A stretch of 64,000 bases of DNA from Bostrychus sinensis (lineage: Eukaryota; Chordata; Actinopteri; Gobiiformes; Eleotridae): assembly GCA_020698575.1 (NCBI GenBank), contig CM036243.1, positions 11,709,903 to 11,773,902 on the forward strand, in the 5' to 3' direction. The position numbers and the translations under genes were made by a program. Below the pieces are notes generated by a model. The model was given only the letters and a program-made list of their open reading frames with translations, was not told the origin of the DNA and ran no database searches. Shown here piece by piece: positions 28,901-41,410 of this stretch (positions are counted from its first letter, which is position 1; each line of letters opens with the position of its first letter).

Positions 28901-31900
28901 GCAAAGCCACTTCAAGTTTGATGCACATAGGGGACTCATTCTCACCATGGCCTGCAGATCGACTTGAGGGTTCCAGTCGGAGTCGTACAGGATGACCACG
29001 TCAGCTGTGGCCAGGTTGATACCCAGCCCACCAGCTCTGGTGCTCAACATGAAGAGAAACTTACTACTGTTGGGTTCGTTGAATGCATTGATAGAGATCT
29101 GGAACAAAGATGTACAAAGAATTGTGTAAATATGCAATTTACAAGCTGAATATCACTTATGCCTTTAAGTTATAAAAAAACAACGTGAATGCTGTTGTCA
29201 CACCTGTCTCTCTTCATGTGGCGTTTGACCGTCCAATCGACAGTAGCCATAGTTCCTCCACATACAGTAGTCCTCCAAGATGTCCATCATCCTGGTCATC
29301 TGACTGAAGATGAGCACACGGGAACCTGGAGACGAAAAAACAAGTCAGTCAAGATTAAAATTATTAATATTAAGTTTCAGTTTTGTAAGATTATGGTAAT
29401 GTGAACCAAGTCAACACTATGGTTTGTGTAGCTCTATTTATAAGTTTTATTTATTTTATTTTTTTTTTGCTTATCACCATGCTGTAAGTGGTAGCCAGAC
29501 TTTTTATTTTTATTTTTTATTTTTATAAACATACTTGTTTGGATAGTGGCACATAAGTGAAATTTTATCAGTTGAATTTTACAATAACTCACTTTTAAGT
29601 AACATTTAACCCATCCCGTCAAATGCAGTTTTTATTCCTTATTCCAATCATTCTTAAAGTCAAGAGTGGTGTGACCCCTCTTAAATTTACAAAAATCCCA
29701 CGCAGACCCCCAACAATAAAACTTTGCAGATCTAACCCAGGAGGAATAAACCAAATCTATCCCAGGCCTAAACCCAGACCAAACCACACCTTATTCAAAA
29801 TGTCATGTTTCTCTCCATAGATTTCTATTAAAACGTTACAAAATATATAAAAAAATATATATATTTTTAAACAAGTATATAGCTATAGTTCATTTCATAC
29901 TCAAGTTCTTTTTATGTACTTCTTTGTGGACCATCAGGGGGCCCTGGACCCAACTTTGGGAAACCGCTGCTTTATTCCATTCATATATTTTCATATCTTT
30001 TAAGTCATTTTCATTGTAGATCAATAGTTTAACTCCAAATAGTATTTCTTTTTAATACTTATTCATCCTAACCCACCTTGCTCCTTAAGCTTGGGCAGCA
30101 GTTTGTCCAGCACCACCATCTTGCCGCTGTTGACCACCAGATGGAGGTCAGTGGTGTAAGGTGGACCTGGCTCTGCTCCGTCAAACAAGTACGGGTGGTT
30201 GCAGCACTTCCTCAGCTGCATGAGGACGTTCAGCAGACGCATCTTGTCCATTTTACCAGCTGAATTCAAGATGTCAATGTCCTTCATCAGGATCTTTGTG
30301 TACCTGGGGAGCAAGAAGTTGGATTTACAGTTAGTTATCGCATATGGCATTTTATCTTCATTTTATTCAGCACTAGATCAAGTGGACTTTTGGGGTTCTT
30401 GCAATAAGCACACCTGAACTATGTTGATATTTGTGATATTTCAACCCACTTAAGTTAAATTGGGTCATATTAAGTACAAGGCTCTAAACAATCTTCTACT
30501 TGCCGTGGCCATATGGCTTTCAGGAATTGATATTTGAAGTAGCTTAATTACTAAAGCTCTGAATGGTCACTTCATTTAACATAAATACTAAATGTCTATC
30601 TCAACAATTGTCATAACTTTACTGTGATATAAAATGCAGACTATGGAGGCCCACCATAATCCATTTTTTTCTTCTTTCTTAAGGAGTGAGGAAATAAAAA
30701 TTAAAATACATTTTTAATGATCTCAATATAGTAGGTAAAGATGCTCAAACCAATATATATTTAAATCAATAACAAAAATAAAATGTTTTGTCACTTATCC
30801 TCCCAAAGACTAGATGCAATTGTATGTGAATCTTTGAGTAATCTGTATAAAGCCATACCAATGACTCTTACCATTCTCTCTGCATCTTACTTAAGCCAAT
30901 ATACATCTTGATCTCTTTTTTCGGAAGAAGAGTCTTTTCTACGTCAGCCTTTATACGACGCAACAAGAAAGGGCGCAAGACCTAAACAACAAAAAAAGGC
31001 CACATTCAATATTGCTTGTTAAGAGCTACTATGATTGCAAATGACTGGAAAATATTTTTTGACTAAATACATACTGTGTGAAGACGTTCAACCAATTTCT
31101 GATCACCCAAGCAGTTGTTTGTGTCAAACCAGGAGTCAAAATCCTGTTGGGGAAAAAAAATTATACACCAAGAAGAAATTGTTACCCTATAATTTCTAAC
31201 CAAAAGGGAACCTACACAAGTTATTTTGTAAATCACAACTGTATTGTAATCAGACGCAAATCCTACCTCAGAAGAGTTAAAGACGTCAGGCAGCAAGAAG
31301 TTGAGCAGAGCCCACAGCTCATGTAGGTTGTTTTGCAGTGGTGTTCCAGTCAGCAGCAAACGGTTGGTGGTCTTGAATTCTCGCACAATTTCGGACAACT
31401 AGACAAGAAATTGAATACACCAACTTTATTTTTCAACTGTAACACAGGTCTAACTAAAACAGTACAGGTGCATCTAAAAAAAAGAATAAGGAAAAGGGAA
31501 AAATTTCAGTAGTTTTCAAAAAGTAGAAAGCCAGACATACAGTACATACAGAGTAAAATATTTCAAGCATTTATTTAACTGTGACAATGTACTTTATTCT
31601 ATGCAATATTCTATTTTTTAATGAACTGTAAACCATAATATCATAAATAAAATAATTGAAATATTTCACTCTGTCTATTTATATAATTCAATGTTTGGCA
31701 TTGATTTAACTACTGAAATACATTCACTTTATCATGATGTTCAATTCATTTTTTAAATGTAGTACTGTATATATTGGTAACTATCAAACCTTTGACTTCT
31801 CATTCTTGATTCTGTGAGCTTCATCGATGACAAGATATCTCCAGTTAAATTTCTTAAAGACTGCCTTTTCAATGATTAGCATTTCATAGGATGTGACGCA

Positions 31901-33802
31901 CACGTCCCATTCTCCTGGAAGCAGCACATCTCGAATCAATGCAGTCTAAAAACAGGAGAACAGAGAACAAGATGTTTTACTTTTTTATTGTATCAGTAAA
32001 CAAACAAATTTAAAAATAATTAAAGCTTATTAATTGTGTCCAATGATCACACAAAACCTACCCTTTGATCTCTGTCTCCTATGAGGCACACCGCACGAAG
32101 GGAAGGTACCCATCGCTTGAACTCATTCATCCAGTTATATAGGGTGGATTTGGGCACAAGCACCATGTGGGGGCCAGGGATGTTTCTGTAATGCTTCATG
32201 TATCCCAGCAAGGAAATAGTCTGCAAAGTCTTTCCTAAACCCTGAAAAAAAAGCAAAATATGACCAAGTGGTTAATGAGGTACATTTTTAAACATTTTTC
32301 AATTACTGCCTAATTTGGAAGGGGTATTTACCATTTCATCGGCGAGAATTCCATTAATTCCATTTTCATATAAAGAGATGAGCCAGTTCAGACCGCGAAC
32401 CTGATAGTCTCTCATTTTTCCTGTCTTAACATCTACATGAAAGACAGAACGGCCCAGAATTATGCTCTGTTTATTATTCACACTAAGAATATGTCTGGCC
32501 TCAATAGTACGCTTTAAAATAAAACAGTGCTTACAAGAAGGAGAATCATCAAAGCGGGTGCAGACGTTTGTCGTCTTAGTGCTCTCATTCAGCAGCTCCT
32601 CATCCTCTTCTTGCTCTGTGCGCCGATGACGGGTACTGGTAAACAAAAACAAACAAACAAAAAATACCTGAGTATCAATTTGTGACTATTTTATTAAATA
32701 GTTACATAACTGTGGACTTCCACTCACTCTCCAGCAGAAAGTAGGTTCTGTTTCTCATCTTTCTTGATCCGGGGACGTCCTGGTTTCATCTTCAGAGGTG
32801 AAGTGGGGGTCTTCTGTGCTGCTGGTTGAATAAAATGAGCAAACAACTCTGTTTGCTTCAACAGGTATTCAAACCTGTTGGTTCGATCTGTTTTCTAAAA
32901 TGGTAACAAATTCATCTGTTAATTAGTTTGTAAAATCAAAGTTAGTGTAATTCAAGTTTTAGTAAATATGCCCTTACCACTTTTTCCTCATAGCCTGCAG
33001 AGGACTGTTTGGTTTTAGATGAAGAAGAGGATGAAGAGGATGCATCAGGTCCATCTGGCCCTGTATCTGAGGAGGACTCTTTCCCCGCATCTGAGTCAGA
33101 CTTCTCCTGAGCAGGAGATAAACACAAATTATTTTGATGCGTCATTTTTTTGGCGTTCTTATCTTGATGCGAACTAAATGTCTACAGTAAACTGCACAGT
33201 GGAATAGTTTCTGTCTAAACACTTCACAAAATGCAGCAGCAAGCTAATTTACCGCTGCATGTTGTCGCTTACAACAACAGCCATTACTGCACCGTGTCCC
33301 CATGAAAACAATAGGAGCAGATGGGACAGTGCGGTGTTACAGCGAGGTTACACAGACGCCGAATGGCCATACATATTTCCTCAGTATAAAGTAGAAACAG
33401 AGACTTTCCGTGTGGTTTGCTAAAGACCAATGGAGATAAGCTAGTTTGAAGTAGTGCTTATACCACAGGGCGGCCTCGATGCTACTTATAATGATAATGT
33501 TAGCTTCGCTGCTCCCGGGTGGATGAGACGGAGCCGCTGTTGTCAGGAGCTAAAGGTAGCAGCCACAGCTAAAGCGGCTAAACTAGCTGAACACAACGCA
33601 TTAACGCTGGCGAAGAGGAAGTTTAACCTGTCGAAATTCAGAGTCCAACTACAGAGGCAGCGGGTTAGCTCAAGACACGAGGTTACAAAAAGAATATAAT
33701 CAAGGCAATGATCATTTTAAAGCATCTTACCTCGGCTCCCCCGGCTTCTTCAAGTTCAGCCTGTTCTTCCCGCTGTTCTTCGTTGGTTGGGCTTTCGGAC
33801 AT
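25998..33802 (-). CDS. smarca5: SMARCA5 / SNF2H, ISWI chromatin-remodelling ATPase, complete, 24 coding exons
   Basis: Exons in transcript order: 33731-33802, 32978-33106, 32728-32894, 32535-32635, 32332-32432, 32062-32241, 31790-31945, 31267-31398, 31075-31143, 30872-30981, 30077-30303, 29204-29325, 28946-29098, 28716-28848, 28346-28494, 28134-28256, 27802-27909, 27609-27722, 27372-27494, 26857-26989, 26656-26774, 26366-26578, 26176-26286, 25998-26063. They join in frame to 1036 residues (human about 1052). Visible motifs are the Walker A GLGKT (191-195), the DEAH box (291-294), the helicase C-lobe DRAHRIGQ (574-581), the SANT-like segment beginning GFTAWNKRDF (about 824), the SLIDE region beginning IGRYKAPFHQL (908), and a basic C-terminus RKKKLKL. 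The acidic, serine-rich N-terminus differs from mammals. It slides and spaces nucleosomes in the nucleus as the motor of ACF, CHRAC, RSF, WICH and NoRC. SMARCA1 is the alternative paralogue; length and synteny favour SMARCA5. Confidence 0.97.
29326..30076 (-). other. smarca5 intron holding hAT copy B
   Basis: Besides the hAT element the intron has T-rich tracts (29455-29530) and an AT-rich run (29848-29870). Nothing coding was seen. Confidence 0.55.
29638..29969 (-). mobile_element. hAT MITE, copy B, inverted relative of copy A
   Basis: The right end CTTTGGGAAACCGCTG, read on the minus strand, matches the left end of 23420-23737. The AGTCAAGAGTG and CAGACCCCCAACAA segments match that copy's other half. 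Flanks TTTTATTC (29630-29637) and CTTTATTC (29970-29977) agree at 7 of 8 bases. It lies in a smarca5 intron. Confidence 0.75.
30304..30871 (-). other. smarca5 intron, unique sequence
   Basis: An AT-rich 568-bp intron. No repeat ends or ORFs of note. Confidence 0.5.
31399..31789 (-). repeat. smarca5 intron with a repeat fragment
   Basis: From about 31465 (TACAGGTGCATCTAAAAAAA) to 31690 the sequence resembles one end and the middle of a common fish inverted-repeat element that starts CAGGTGCATCT. The mirrored far end is not present, so it looks truncated. Confidence 0.4.
33107..33730 (-). other. smarca5 intron 1
   Basis: A 624-bp intron with moderate CpG content next to the promoter. An 81-codon plus-strand ORF (33454-33699) shows no recognisable domain and is probably chance. 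Confidence 0.5.
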
Positions 33803-34540
33803 TTTTACTAGATTTCCTCTTAGTTCCGAGTAAATAATCCGCTAATAGATGCCTAACGGAGTCCACTGTGGGAATCGTTAAGAATATCCCGGACTTTTAG
33901 GCGATAAGCCGGGACTATCCTGTTGTTTTTAATGAAAGACGCACCGGCTGCCAACACTGAGCACGTTCGCGCTAGCAGGAGTTTTTTCTTTCTCGGGCAC
34001 CCGCGCGTCCGGCAAACTCACGTCCCCCGGTTTATCGCGATAAGATGTCATGACACCTTCAAATACAATTGGACAAAAGATTCACAGTAAGCAAAGGGGA
34101 CTTATTTTTTATTGCAAACAGTAAGTTTTATACAGTCAGTATATCATTTCATTAATTTATAATTTAAAGCTTTGATAGCACTGCCGTAGTGTCTTTTTGT
34201 ATCTGTATTAACAATTGACATCTTATACATATTTAAAATTATACTGACATCTATGGAAATGTCAAACTTTCAAATAAAACACATATCTTTTGAAGATTGA
34301 AGAGAATTTCGAAAAATTTGATTTTGTGTAAATGTAGGCTGTGTAAAGAAGAAGAGACGCGTGGTGTGTGTCAACGCAGCACAAACGAAATTGAAAGGTG
34401 ACTTAAAATGAAGCAGTCTATCGGTTATAATGTGTTAATTATATTTTTGTTGTGTGCCAAATATGGCCCAAACGTTTGCCTGTGATAGACTGCTTATTAT
34501 TTACACTAATTGTATTATATCATTCAGGCGCTTGCAAAGA
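33803..34540. promoter_or_regulatory. Head-to-head smarca5 / usp38 promoter region, CpG-rich
   Basis: The smarca5 ATG (33802, minus strand) and the usp38 leader (plus strand) diverge from this spacer. CpG density is clearly raised at about 33820-34045 compared with the AT-rich flanks. At 34032-34043 a perfect 12-bp palindrome TTATCGCGATAA matches the TMTCGCGANR element known from housekeeping promoters. No TATA box is placed sensibly for either gene. Start sites were not determined. Confidence 0.6.
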
Positions 34541-34731
34541 CCTGCTCATGTGGGTCCTACCACCAGACACTGTCTCTGAAAAATGACGTAGCTGTACTGT
34601 TAATCAGCTGATTTTGCCCCGGAGTGATCAAATAAGCCAAAATAAGACGCTTTTGCCTGTCGGTGGACTTTTAACAGCGAAGGACAGACCGAGGATACTT
34701 TGTGGGGACACTGTTGACATGCTTGATTTGG
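34540..34731 (+). other. usp38: Probable 5' non-coding exon of usp38
   Basis: A strong donor (G|GTAAGAAAG) follows 34731. The coding exon is preceded by a good acceptor (TTTAACTCTGCAG, AG at 35376-35377), leaving only 9 bases before the ATG. A spliced untranslated leader exon is therefore likely. Its 5' limit is a guess; a CRE-like TGACGTAG lies at 34585-34592. The exon holds an ATG at 34719 that is out of frame with usp38. Confidence 0.5.
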
Positions 34732-35386
34732 GTAAGAAAGCATAGATAAGATTGTATGTCACAAAAGATTATGACGGCATTTATGCTAAGTCAGTGGCTC
34801 CTAACGTAACTGAGCTAACGGCTGGCCCGTTCGGTGCGTTTGTTTACTGTTTTTGTTACTTTCACTTTTAGTTGTACCGAGGCTTTATGTAGCAACTAGA
34901 CAGATTTTCTTAATTTATGTATTTATAGAGCTATCGGGTACTGTTGCAAGTAGATATACGTTACCTCAAACATAGCAACAGCAGCTAGTACCCTAAAGCT
35001 ACCAACATTCAATATAGTGTACTACAGTGTAACTATAATGTAATATTTTTGCTTTTGTTTTATTTTATTTGGTTTGTTTGGTCGCGCTAATGTCTCTGTG
35101 CTTTTCATTGATTATAAACATATATTTTTTAAAATATGTTTTTATATATATTTGTGATTTAAAAATGACAATAACAATAAACATTTGATGTATAGTCATA
35201 TAAATGTACTGAAAGCAATGAAATATATAGGTTTCCGTCAGTTTCTATTTATTTCATAAATATATGTCAGAATAAACTTGCATAGCGTTCTTGATTGGTC
35301 ATTTTAAGATGAAATTACATGTGACACTGTACTTACACTTTTTAAAGTTTGCCATGTAATCTTATTTAACTCTGCAGACTGTCATT

Positions 35387-38300
35387 ATGGACAAGATATT
35401 GGAGGGCCTTGTCAGCTCCAATCACCCTGTTCCCGTGAAGAAGGCCATTATAAAGAAAGTAGTGGAAGCAGCAGAGAAAGACATCACTGAAGAGCAATGC
35501 CAGGCCATGTTTACTCTTACCACTCGTCTCATCTTACTCGGTGAAGATACTTTTCAGAAACAGGTGGGCTTTCAGGTTCTGGAGGCCTATGCCCGCTACC
35601 ACCGCCCAGAGTTTGAGTGTTACTTCAGTAAAGACTTTGTCGTTGGTCTGCTCCAGCAGGGTTATGGTGAGCTGGACCATAAAGACCCAGCCATAATAGA
35701 CTTCATTCACAGTTGCCTGCGACTGGTTATCAGCTGCCCCTCTGTGCTAGAGATCTTTAGTGTGATCCAAGTGGAGGTCTTAAGAATGGTTTGTGAACGC
35801 CCTGAGCCTGCTCTCTGTGCACGTCTTAGCACTGTGCTATCTGACTTTGTACAGTGCATCCCAAAGGACAAGACTGGAGTTTTGTTCTGTCAACAGCTTG
35901 TGAGGACCATTAGTTACTTCCAGTGCTTTGCCAGCGAAGAGCAGGAGTTAAGGGAATATGTAAACCAAGTGACCAGGGTTAGCACATTGCTCCAGAACAT
36001 CTGGAAGGCTGACCCGACTACACTGCTGCCATCACTGCAGGAAGTTTTTTCCATTATATCATCCATAGGTAAGACTGAAGACTGTTGCTGTTTTTAATAA
36101 TTGAGAGAAAAATGCTTTTAGAGACTTAAAAGGCACTAACCAACTGTTAACAACTTGTACGTGTGATCTTTGTATTTTCAGTAGACAAAATATATATTTA
36201 TATTTATATTTATGATTTTCATAATTTTTATAAACATTTATTTTGCAGAACTATCATATGAGCCATCCATTGCCTTGGCCAGTCTGGTTCAGCACATCCC
36301 AGTTCAGATGATCACAGTGCTTATCAAGAGCCTCACAACAGACCAGAGTGTTAAAGATGCAAACATGACCAAAGCTCTTTGCAGGTTACCTGGCAGTTCT
36401 CAGCTGACTTCAGATGGTAGTTGTTTGCTAGTGAAAACCTAACATTAGCTCTGTGTTTAGGATGATTGACTGGCTTTCCTGGCCTCTGGCCCACCATGTT
36501 GATATGTGGGTCATTGCTCTACTAAAAGGACTGGCTGCAGTTCAGAAGTTCACTATTCTCATTGATGTGACACTGCTAAAGATTGAACTGGTGAGCGCTG
36601 GCACTTTAGTTTTATGCCTTTAATCTATGTAAAATATCTTCTTGTAATTAGTAATAAGACAAAGTCTCTTTTTAAATGTACTCAGGTTTTTACATGCACT
36701 TTTGTTCTCCCTGTAGGTATTTAATCGTTTGTGGTACCCCATTGTGCGACAGGGGGCACTAGCTGTGCTGTCACACATGCTGTTGAGTTTCCAGCACTCT
36801 CCTGAAGCCTTTCATTTGGTAAGCAGTCTCGTTTTCTTACAACACATCTCCTCTCATTTGGCCACAACTCTGTGAAATTATATGCTTTTACTTTGCCCAT
36901 TTAATCACAAAACCTATACAAACAGTATAAAAATATTCATCAAATTAGCGTTCCTGGTCTTCCTTACACACAATAAGCTTGCATGTGTGTTTTTGGTATA
37001 CATGTCTTTAATAATCTTTTTTGTTTAAAATCATTAGGTTGTTCCACGTGTGGTCCCATTAGTACAATCCTTAAAAACAGATGGACATCCCCACAGTAAG
37101 GCTTTATTACTGCAATTTACAGAACTTATTCACTGCATGATGTACCAGTACTCTGGATTTCCTGATCTTTATGACCACATACTTGAGTCCATCAAGGTAA
37201 AAAAAAGGCCAAAATATAAGTTAATTAATACATTAACCACATTTTGTTAATATTATGTTTTAATTTTTTATTTTAATTAGGATCTTCCAAAACCTGGAGA
37301 AGAGGAGATCAAGTTGGTTTTAAATCAAAGTGCCTGGACATCTCAGTCCAATTCATTTGCCTCTGGTTTTCTGAGACAGTCTGGGAAGTCTGAGACAGGC
37401 AAAACAGGCCTGGTTAACCTGGGTAATACTTGCTACATGAACAGCATCATTCAGACCCTCTTCATGGCCACTGAGTAAGTCATATACCCACATTTGTGTT
37501 TCTTACATTCATGTACTATCTGATTGTGATGTTAACCTTCAAATCCCAACTTTTTTCAGTTTTAGGAGACATGTTTTGTCATTACACCTAAATGGTTCTG
37601 ACACACTAATGAAAAGACTCCAGCTGCTGTTTGCTTTTCTTGCCCACACTCAGGTTAGTTGATATCATAATTTTACTTAAGAATGACTTGAGTACTTTCA
37701 ATCTAAGTAGCCTTTGTTAATTTTTTGTCCTACAGAGAGCAGCATATGCCCCTAAACTTTTCTTGGAAGCATCTCGGCCTCCCTGGTTTAATGCAGGATC
37801 CCAGCAGGACTGTTCTGAATATCTCAGATTTCTCCTTGACCGGTACGTACTACTTATTACACATAGAAAAATATATATCATTATATTGTAGTACATTTTT
37901 AACCCCAGTGACAATTTTTTTATTACTTGACAAACCTAAGTGACATAATTTTTGAATATTTTTATATTGCTTATTATTTATGGGTTTTGTGGGAACAACA
38001 CTGACAGACAACCATTCACATTATTTACCATCAGCAATTTAGATTTACTTGAGTTAAGCTGGAGTAGCTGAATCCACTGTAGGACATGCAGTCTCTTTGA
38101 AGTGGGATGCTAACCACTCTGCCATGTGCACTTACTAAAAAAATGTTTTGTTGTACACTGAGCATTAAGGCAGTGTCAAAATATTTTCTAAATCTCAAAT
38201 TATGTGACTGATGAGTAATGTATTTGTGAAAAACAAGAAATGTATACAGTTTTCTATACACTAATTCCTTGTTTTCCTGCTAATTCTTATTTTGTAAATT

Positions 38301-40700
38301 TCTCAATCCCAAGTTTGCACGAAGAGGAGAAAACAATTCAGGCCCTGCAATCATCTAAGCCCAAAGATGTTTCCACTGAAGACAGAAACGACAATGGCCC
38401 AAAAAGTCAGACCTCTCCTGAAGAAAATGGAGTTTGTTCATTAACTCACAGAGAAATGCACCCTGAATGTGACACAAGGACTTTAATAGAGAGGATGTTT
38501 GGTGGGAAGCTGATAACAGGTATACGCTGTATGCACTGCAACGGCATCTCTGAGAAAGAGGAGCCATTTACAGACCTGTCTCTGGCTTTCTGTCCCCCTG
38601 CCAGTTCTGTGGACCGTGTTCAGGCTGAGGGGCCCTCCTTGGGGCCAGAGGTTCAATGCCAGGGATCTGTCAATGGTGGTAGTGAAAATCCTGAGTCAGG
38701 CTCAGTGAAATCCCCTGCCAGCAGTGTGTCTATTGTGCCAGTGACAAGTGAGCCTCCCCTCTCTGTGCCTGATCTGGTCAACTATTTCCTGGCTCCAGAG
38801 ATCCTTGATGCAGATAATGCCTACTTTTGTGAGAAGTGTAGCTCTCTCCAGCGAGCAGAGAGGACCTTAAAAGTAGTATCAGCACCTGAGTACCTCATTT
38901 TGACTTTGTTGCGATTCGCCTATGATGCCAAATGTCACGTCCGGAGAAAGATTTTAGACAATGTTACCATCCCTCCTTTGATGAGGCTTCCTGTGCATGC
39001 ATCTGTGCCATCTTCCATGCCATCTTCTACATCTTTGCTAGTGGACTCTCCAGAATGCAGCGGGAACCTGGCTAAAAAACTCAAACCATCTCAAAATGAT
39101 GAAGAGGAGAGCATAGATGGAGCAGTGCAAGAAAACCTAAGTGAAATGTCGGTTCAGTCCGTCCCCTATGTCCTCTGCTCAGTCGTGATGCATTCAGGTT
39201 TATCCTCTGAAAGTGGTCACTACTATTCTTATGGCCGTAATGTCAGTGAAGTAGATGGAACGCAGCATCTAGCCAACTGCCTTTCCCCTAGGAGGGATTT
39301 GGGGAATGACAGGGCCGATTGTAACCCATCCTCTTGCTCATCTCTCATAATTTCACCTGACCAATGTGATACATCGCCGACTAATGGACAAGCAGACAAA
39401 GACTGGCTTTTGTTCAATGACAGCAGAGTGACTTTCGCATCCTTCCAGTCAGTGCAAAACATTACAAACCGCTTCCCCAAGGACACTGCATATGTACTTA
39501 TGTACAGAAAACAGGAGGTACCAGGGAAAAACCTAAATGGGGCAGTGATGGCAAATGGGATGAGAATGAATGCAGAGCCTCCTCTGCACAAAGAACTTCT
39601 AGATGCTATTATCAAAGACAACAAGCTCTTCTTACAGGTACAGTAAGAACATGGTGATCTTTTCACTAACTGTTTCGTTGTTTTGTACAGTTAGTTTAGT
39701 TAGTTTGTGAATTAAGAATTAAAAATGCTCCCTTAGTGAAGTGGTTAGTGCCTTTGGTACAGGAGGTCAAGGGTCCACCCACGTGGAGCCAAAAAATCCA
39801 TACTGGCTTGGTCCCAAGCCTGGATAAATAGAAATGGATGTGTTAAGACACCTGATGCAAAAACCTATGCCAAAGTATCAATGTGAATGATTTGCATTGG
39901 CAAACCCCAAAAGAAAGGGAGCAGATAAAAAAAAAAAAGATTGCAAAGAAAATGTTATAGGAGTCTTATTATTCTTCATAAAGTGTGGCTGTATAGAAAA
40001 TTTTGTTTTGCTAATAATAATAATAATAATAATACATTTAATTATACACCAGTTTCCTGACGTTAGTAATCATTTTAAATAAAGCTCATTAGCCTTCATA
40101 AAACTGCTATAAACTGTACATGATTCTCTCAGGTGAAAAGCTGAAAATGAACAAGCTTTACTTTTTATATAGCAAACCTGCAAACTATAACACTTTTAAA
40201 CTGCAAACCAAATGTGAACTATGTGAGAGGTAATTTCACGAGTCATTGAACTGTACTGACATCTTATCACACAAATAAACCTTTACACAAGTAACTCGAG
40301 GGAATGACCTGTAGATGGTGCTGTAGTTACATGTCAGGACTGTACAAAAGGTTGACGTATACTCCGCACTAATATAATTGCCTGTCATTGATCAAAATAT
40401 TCCTATAAGCATACAAACGTAATAGTCCCATGAAATTTGGTTCTGAAATTTCAAATCAAGGTTATATTTCTGTTTCAAATAAATTTACTTTAAGAAATTC
40501 TTAAACACTGTATGTCATTTCTTTTGTTTGGATGGTAGGAGCAGGAGCTCAATGCTCGGACCCAAATTCTCCAGGCCTCATCCTCTTGTTCCTTCAGGCC
40601 CAATGGTTCAGATGACAATAATCCACCAGGGAGCTGTGGTCCATCTGGAGGCGGTGGAGGAGGAGGGGGCTTCAACACTATCAGTAGACTGGTGTTTTAA
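35387..40700 (+). CDS. usp38: Ubiquitin carboxyl-terminal hydrolase 38 (USP38), complete, 10 coding exons
   Basis: Coding exons: 35387-36068, 36249-36384, 36461-36590, 36717-36818, 37038-37196, 37281-37474, 37560-37653, 37736-37842, 38314-39637, 40539-40700, giving 1029 residues (human 1042). The start MDKILEGLVSS is the family start; A at -3 and G at +4 give a fair Kozak context. Residues 1-400 form an alpha-helical N-terminal region. The USP fold begins at NLGNTCYMN with catalytic Cys at residue 454, the Cys box. QQDCSEYLRFLLDR follows in exon 8. The catalytic His lies in SGHYYSY (His 837) and LFNDSRV near 900 supplies the third residue. Two CxxC-type pairs (CMHC, CEKC) in exon 9 look like the zinc ribbon. 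The C-terminus ends in a Gly-rich run and SRLVF. The enzyme removes ubiquitin from substrates; human USP38 is tied to innate-immune and DNA-damage signalling. All active-site residues are present. Confidence 0.97.
37843..38313 (+). other. usp38 intron 8
   Basis: A 471-bp AT-rich intron between GTACGT and ATCCCAAG. The acceptor has a poor pyrimidine tract but is fixed by frame. No repeats seen. Confidence 0.5.
39725..39930 (+). repeat. tRNA-derived SINE in usp38 last intron
   Basis: The head TTAGTGAAGTGGTTAGTGCC is A-box-like, followed by a degenerate B box (GGTCAAGGGTCC). The body has AAGCCTGGATAAATAGAAAT and CTATGCCAAA, and the end is CCCCAAAAGAAAGGGAGCA then poly-A. The body matches 17455-17620. 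The rest of this intron (39638-40538) has a (TAA)n run at about 40012-40034 and otherwise unique sequence. Confidence 0.6.
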
Positions 40701-41410
40701 AAGAATATGCTGCAGAAAACTCTTGGATTGCCTCAAAGAATCCTGAACTACCACAACATACATGAGCATAAACTTCACACAAACAGCACTGATTTAATGT
40801 AAACACACAAAAGATGGTGGCTCTGTACCTCAAAGTCATTTTGTTTATTTCTTAACCTTTGACTAAAATTGTTTTTATACCACTATTTTAGTCATGATAA
40901 AACATTTGTGATTTGTATACCCGAGCAAAAGAAATGTACCATCCATTTTTGTATTTAACATCAAAGTACATAGTACTTTCACTGAATATGGTTTTTGACT
41001 GTGTGGTGGTTCTTGTCAGTTTCAAGTCTTGCAGTCAAAGATAACAACCAACACTCTCCCCAGTAATGATAAAAATATTGCACATCATCACTTTTGGGTT
41101 TCTGTAGATGCTGTATCTACATCAACACAAAAATAATTAAAAATTAGTACATTGTGTATTTCCTTGTGTTAGTACAGTACACATCTTAATCAAGGCTCTT
41201 TAGGTCCACTTTTCCATGATCAAATCATGGAATTGGTTTTAGAAGATATTGGCTCTATCTCTTGACTCATCCACTCTTTGTAAAGAGTTGCAATTTTTTG
41301 TACTTCTCAATAACCAGCTCAGTTTGGCCGTATTTATGATTTTCAGATCTTTTTAAGGCTGTGTGCTTTTCTGTTTATTTTCACATGCAATAAATGTTCA
41401 TTAAATTTTC
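40701..41410 (+). other. usp38: usp38 3' UTR with poly(A) signal
   Basis: The region is AT-rich and non-coding after the TAA stop at 40698-40700. The best polyadenylation signal is AATAAA at 41389-41394 (CATGCAATAAATG). Confidence 0.55.

Noticed and set aside
33454..33699. 81-codon plus-strand ORF in smarca5 intron 1
   Set aside because: No recognisable domain, no splice context; moderate CpG content near the promoter explains the open frame.
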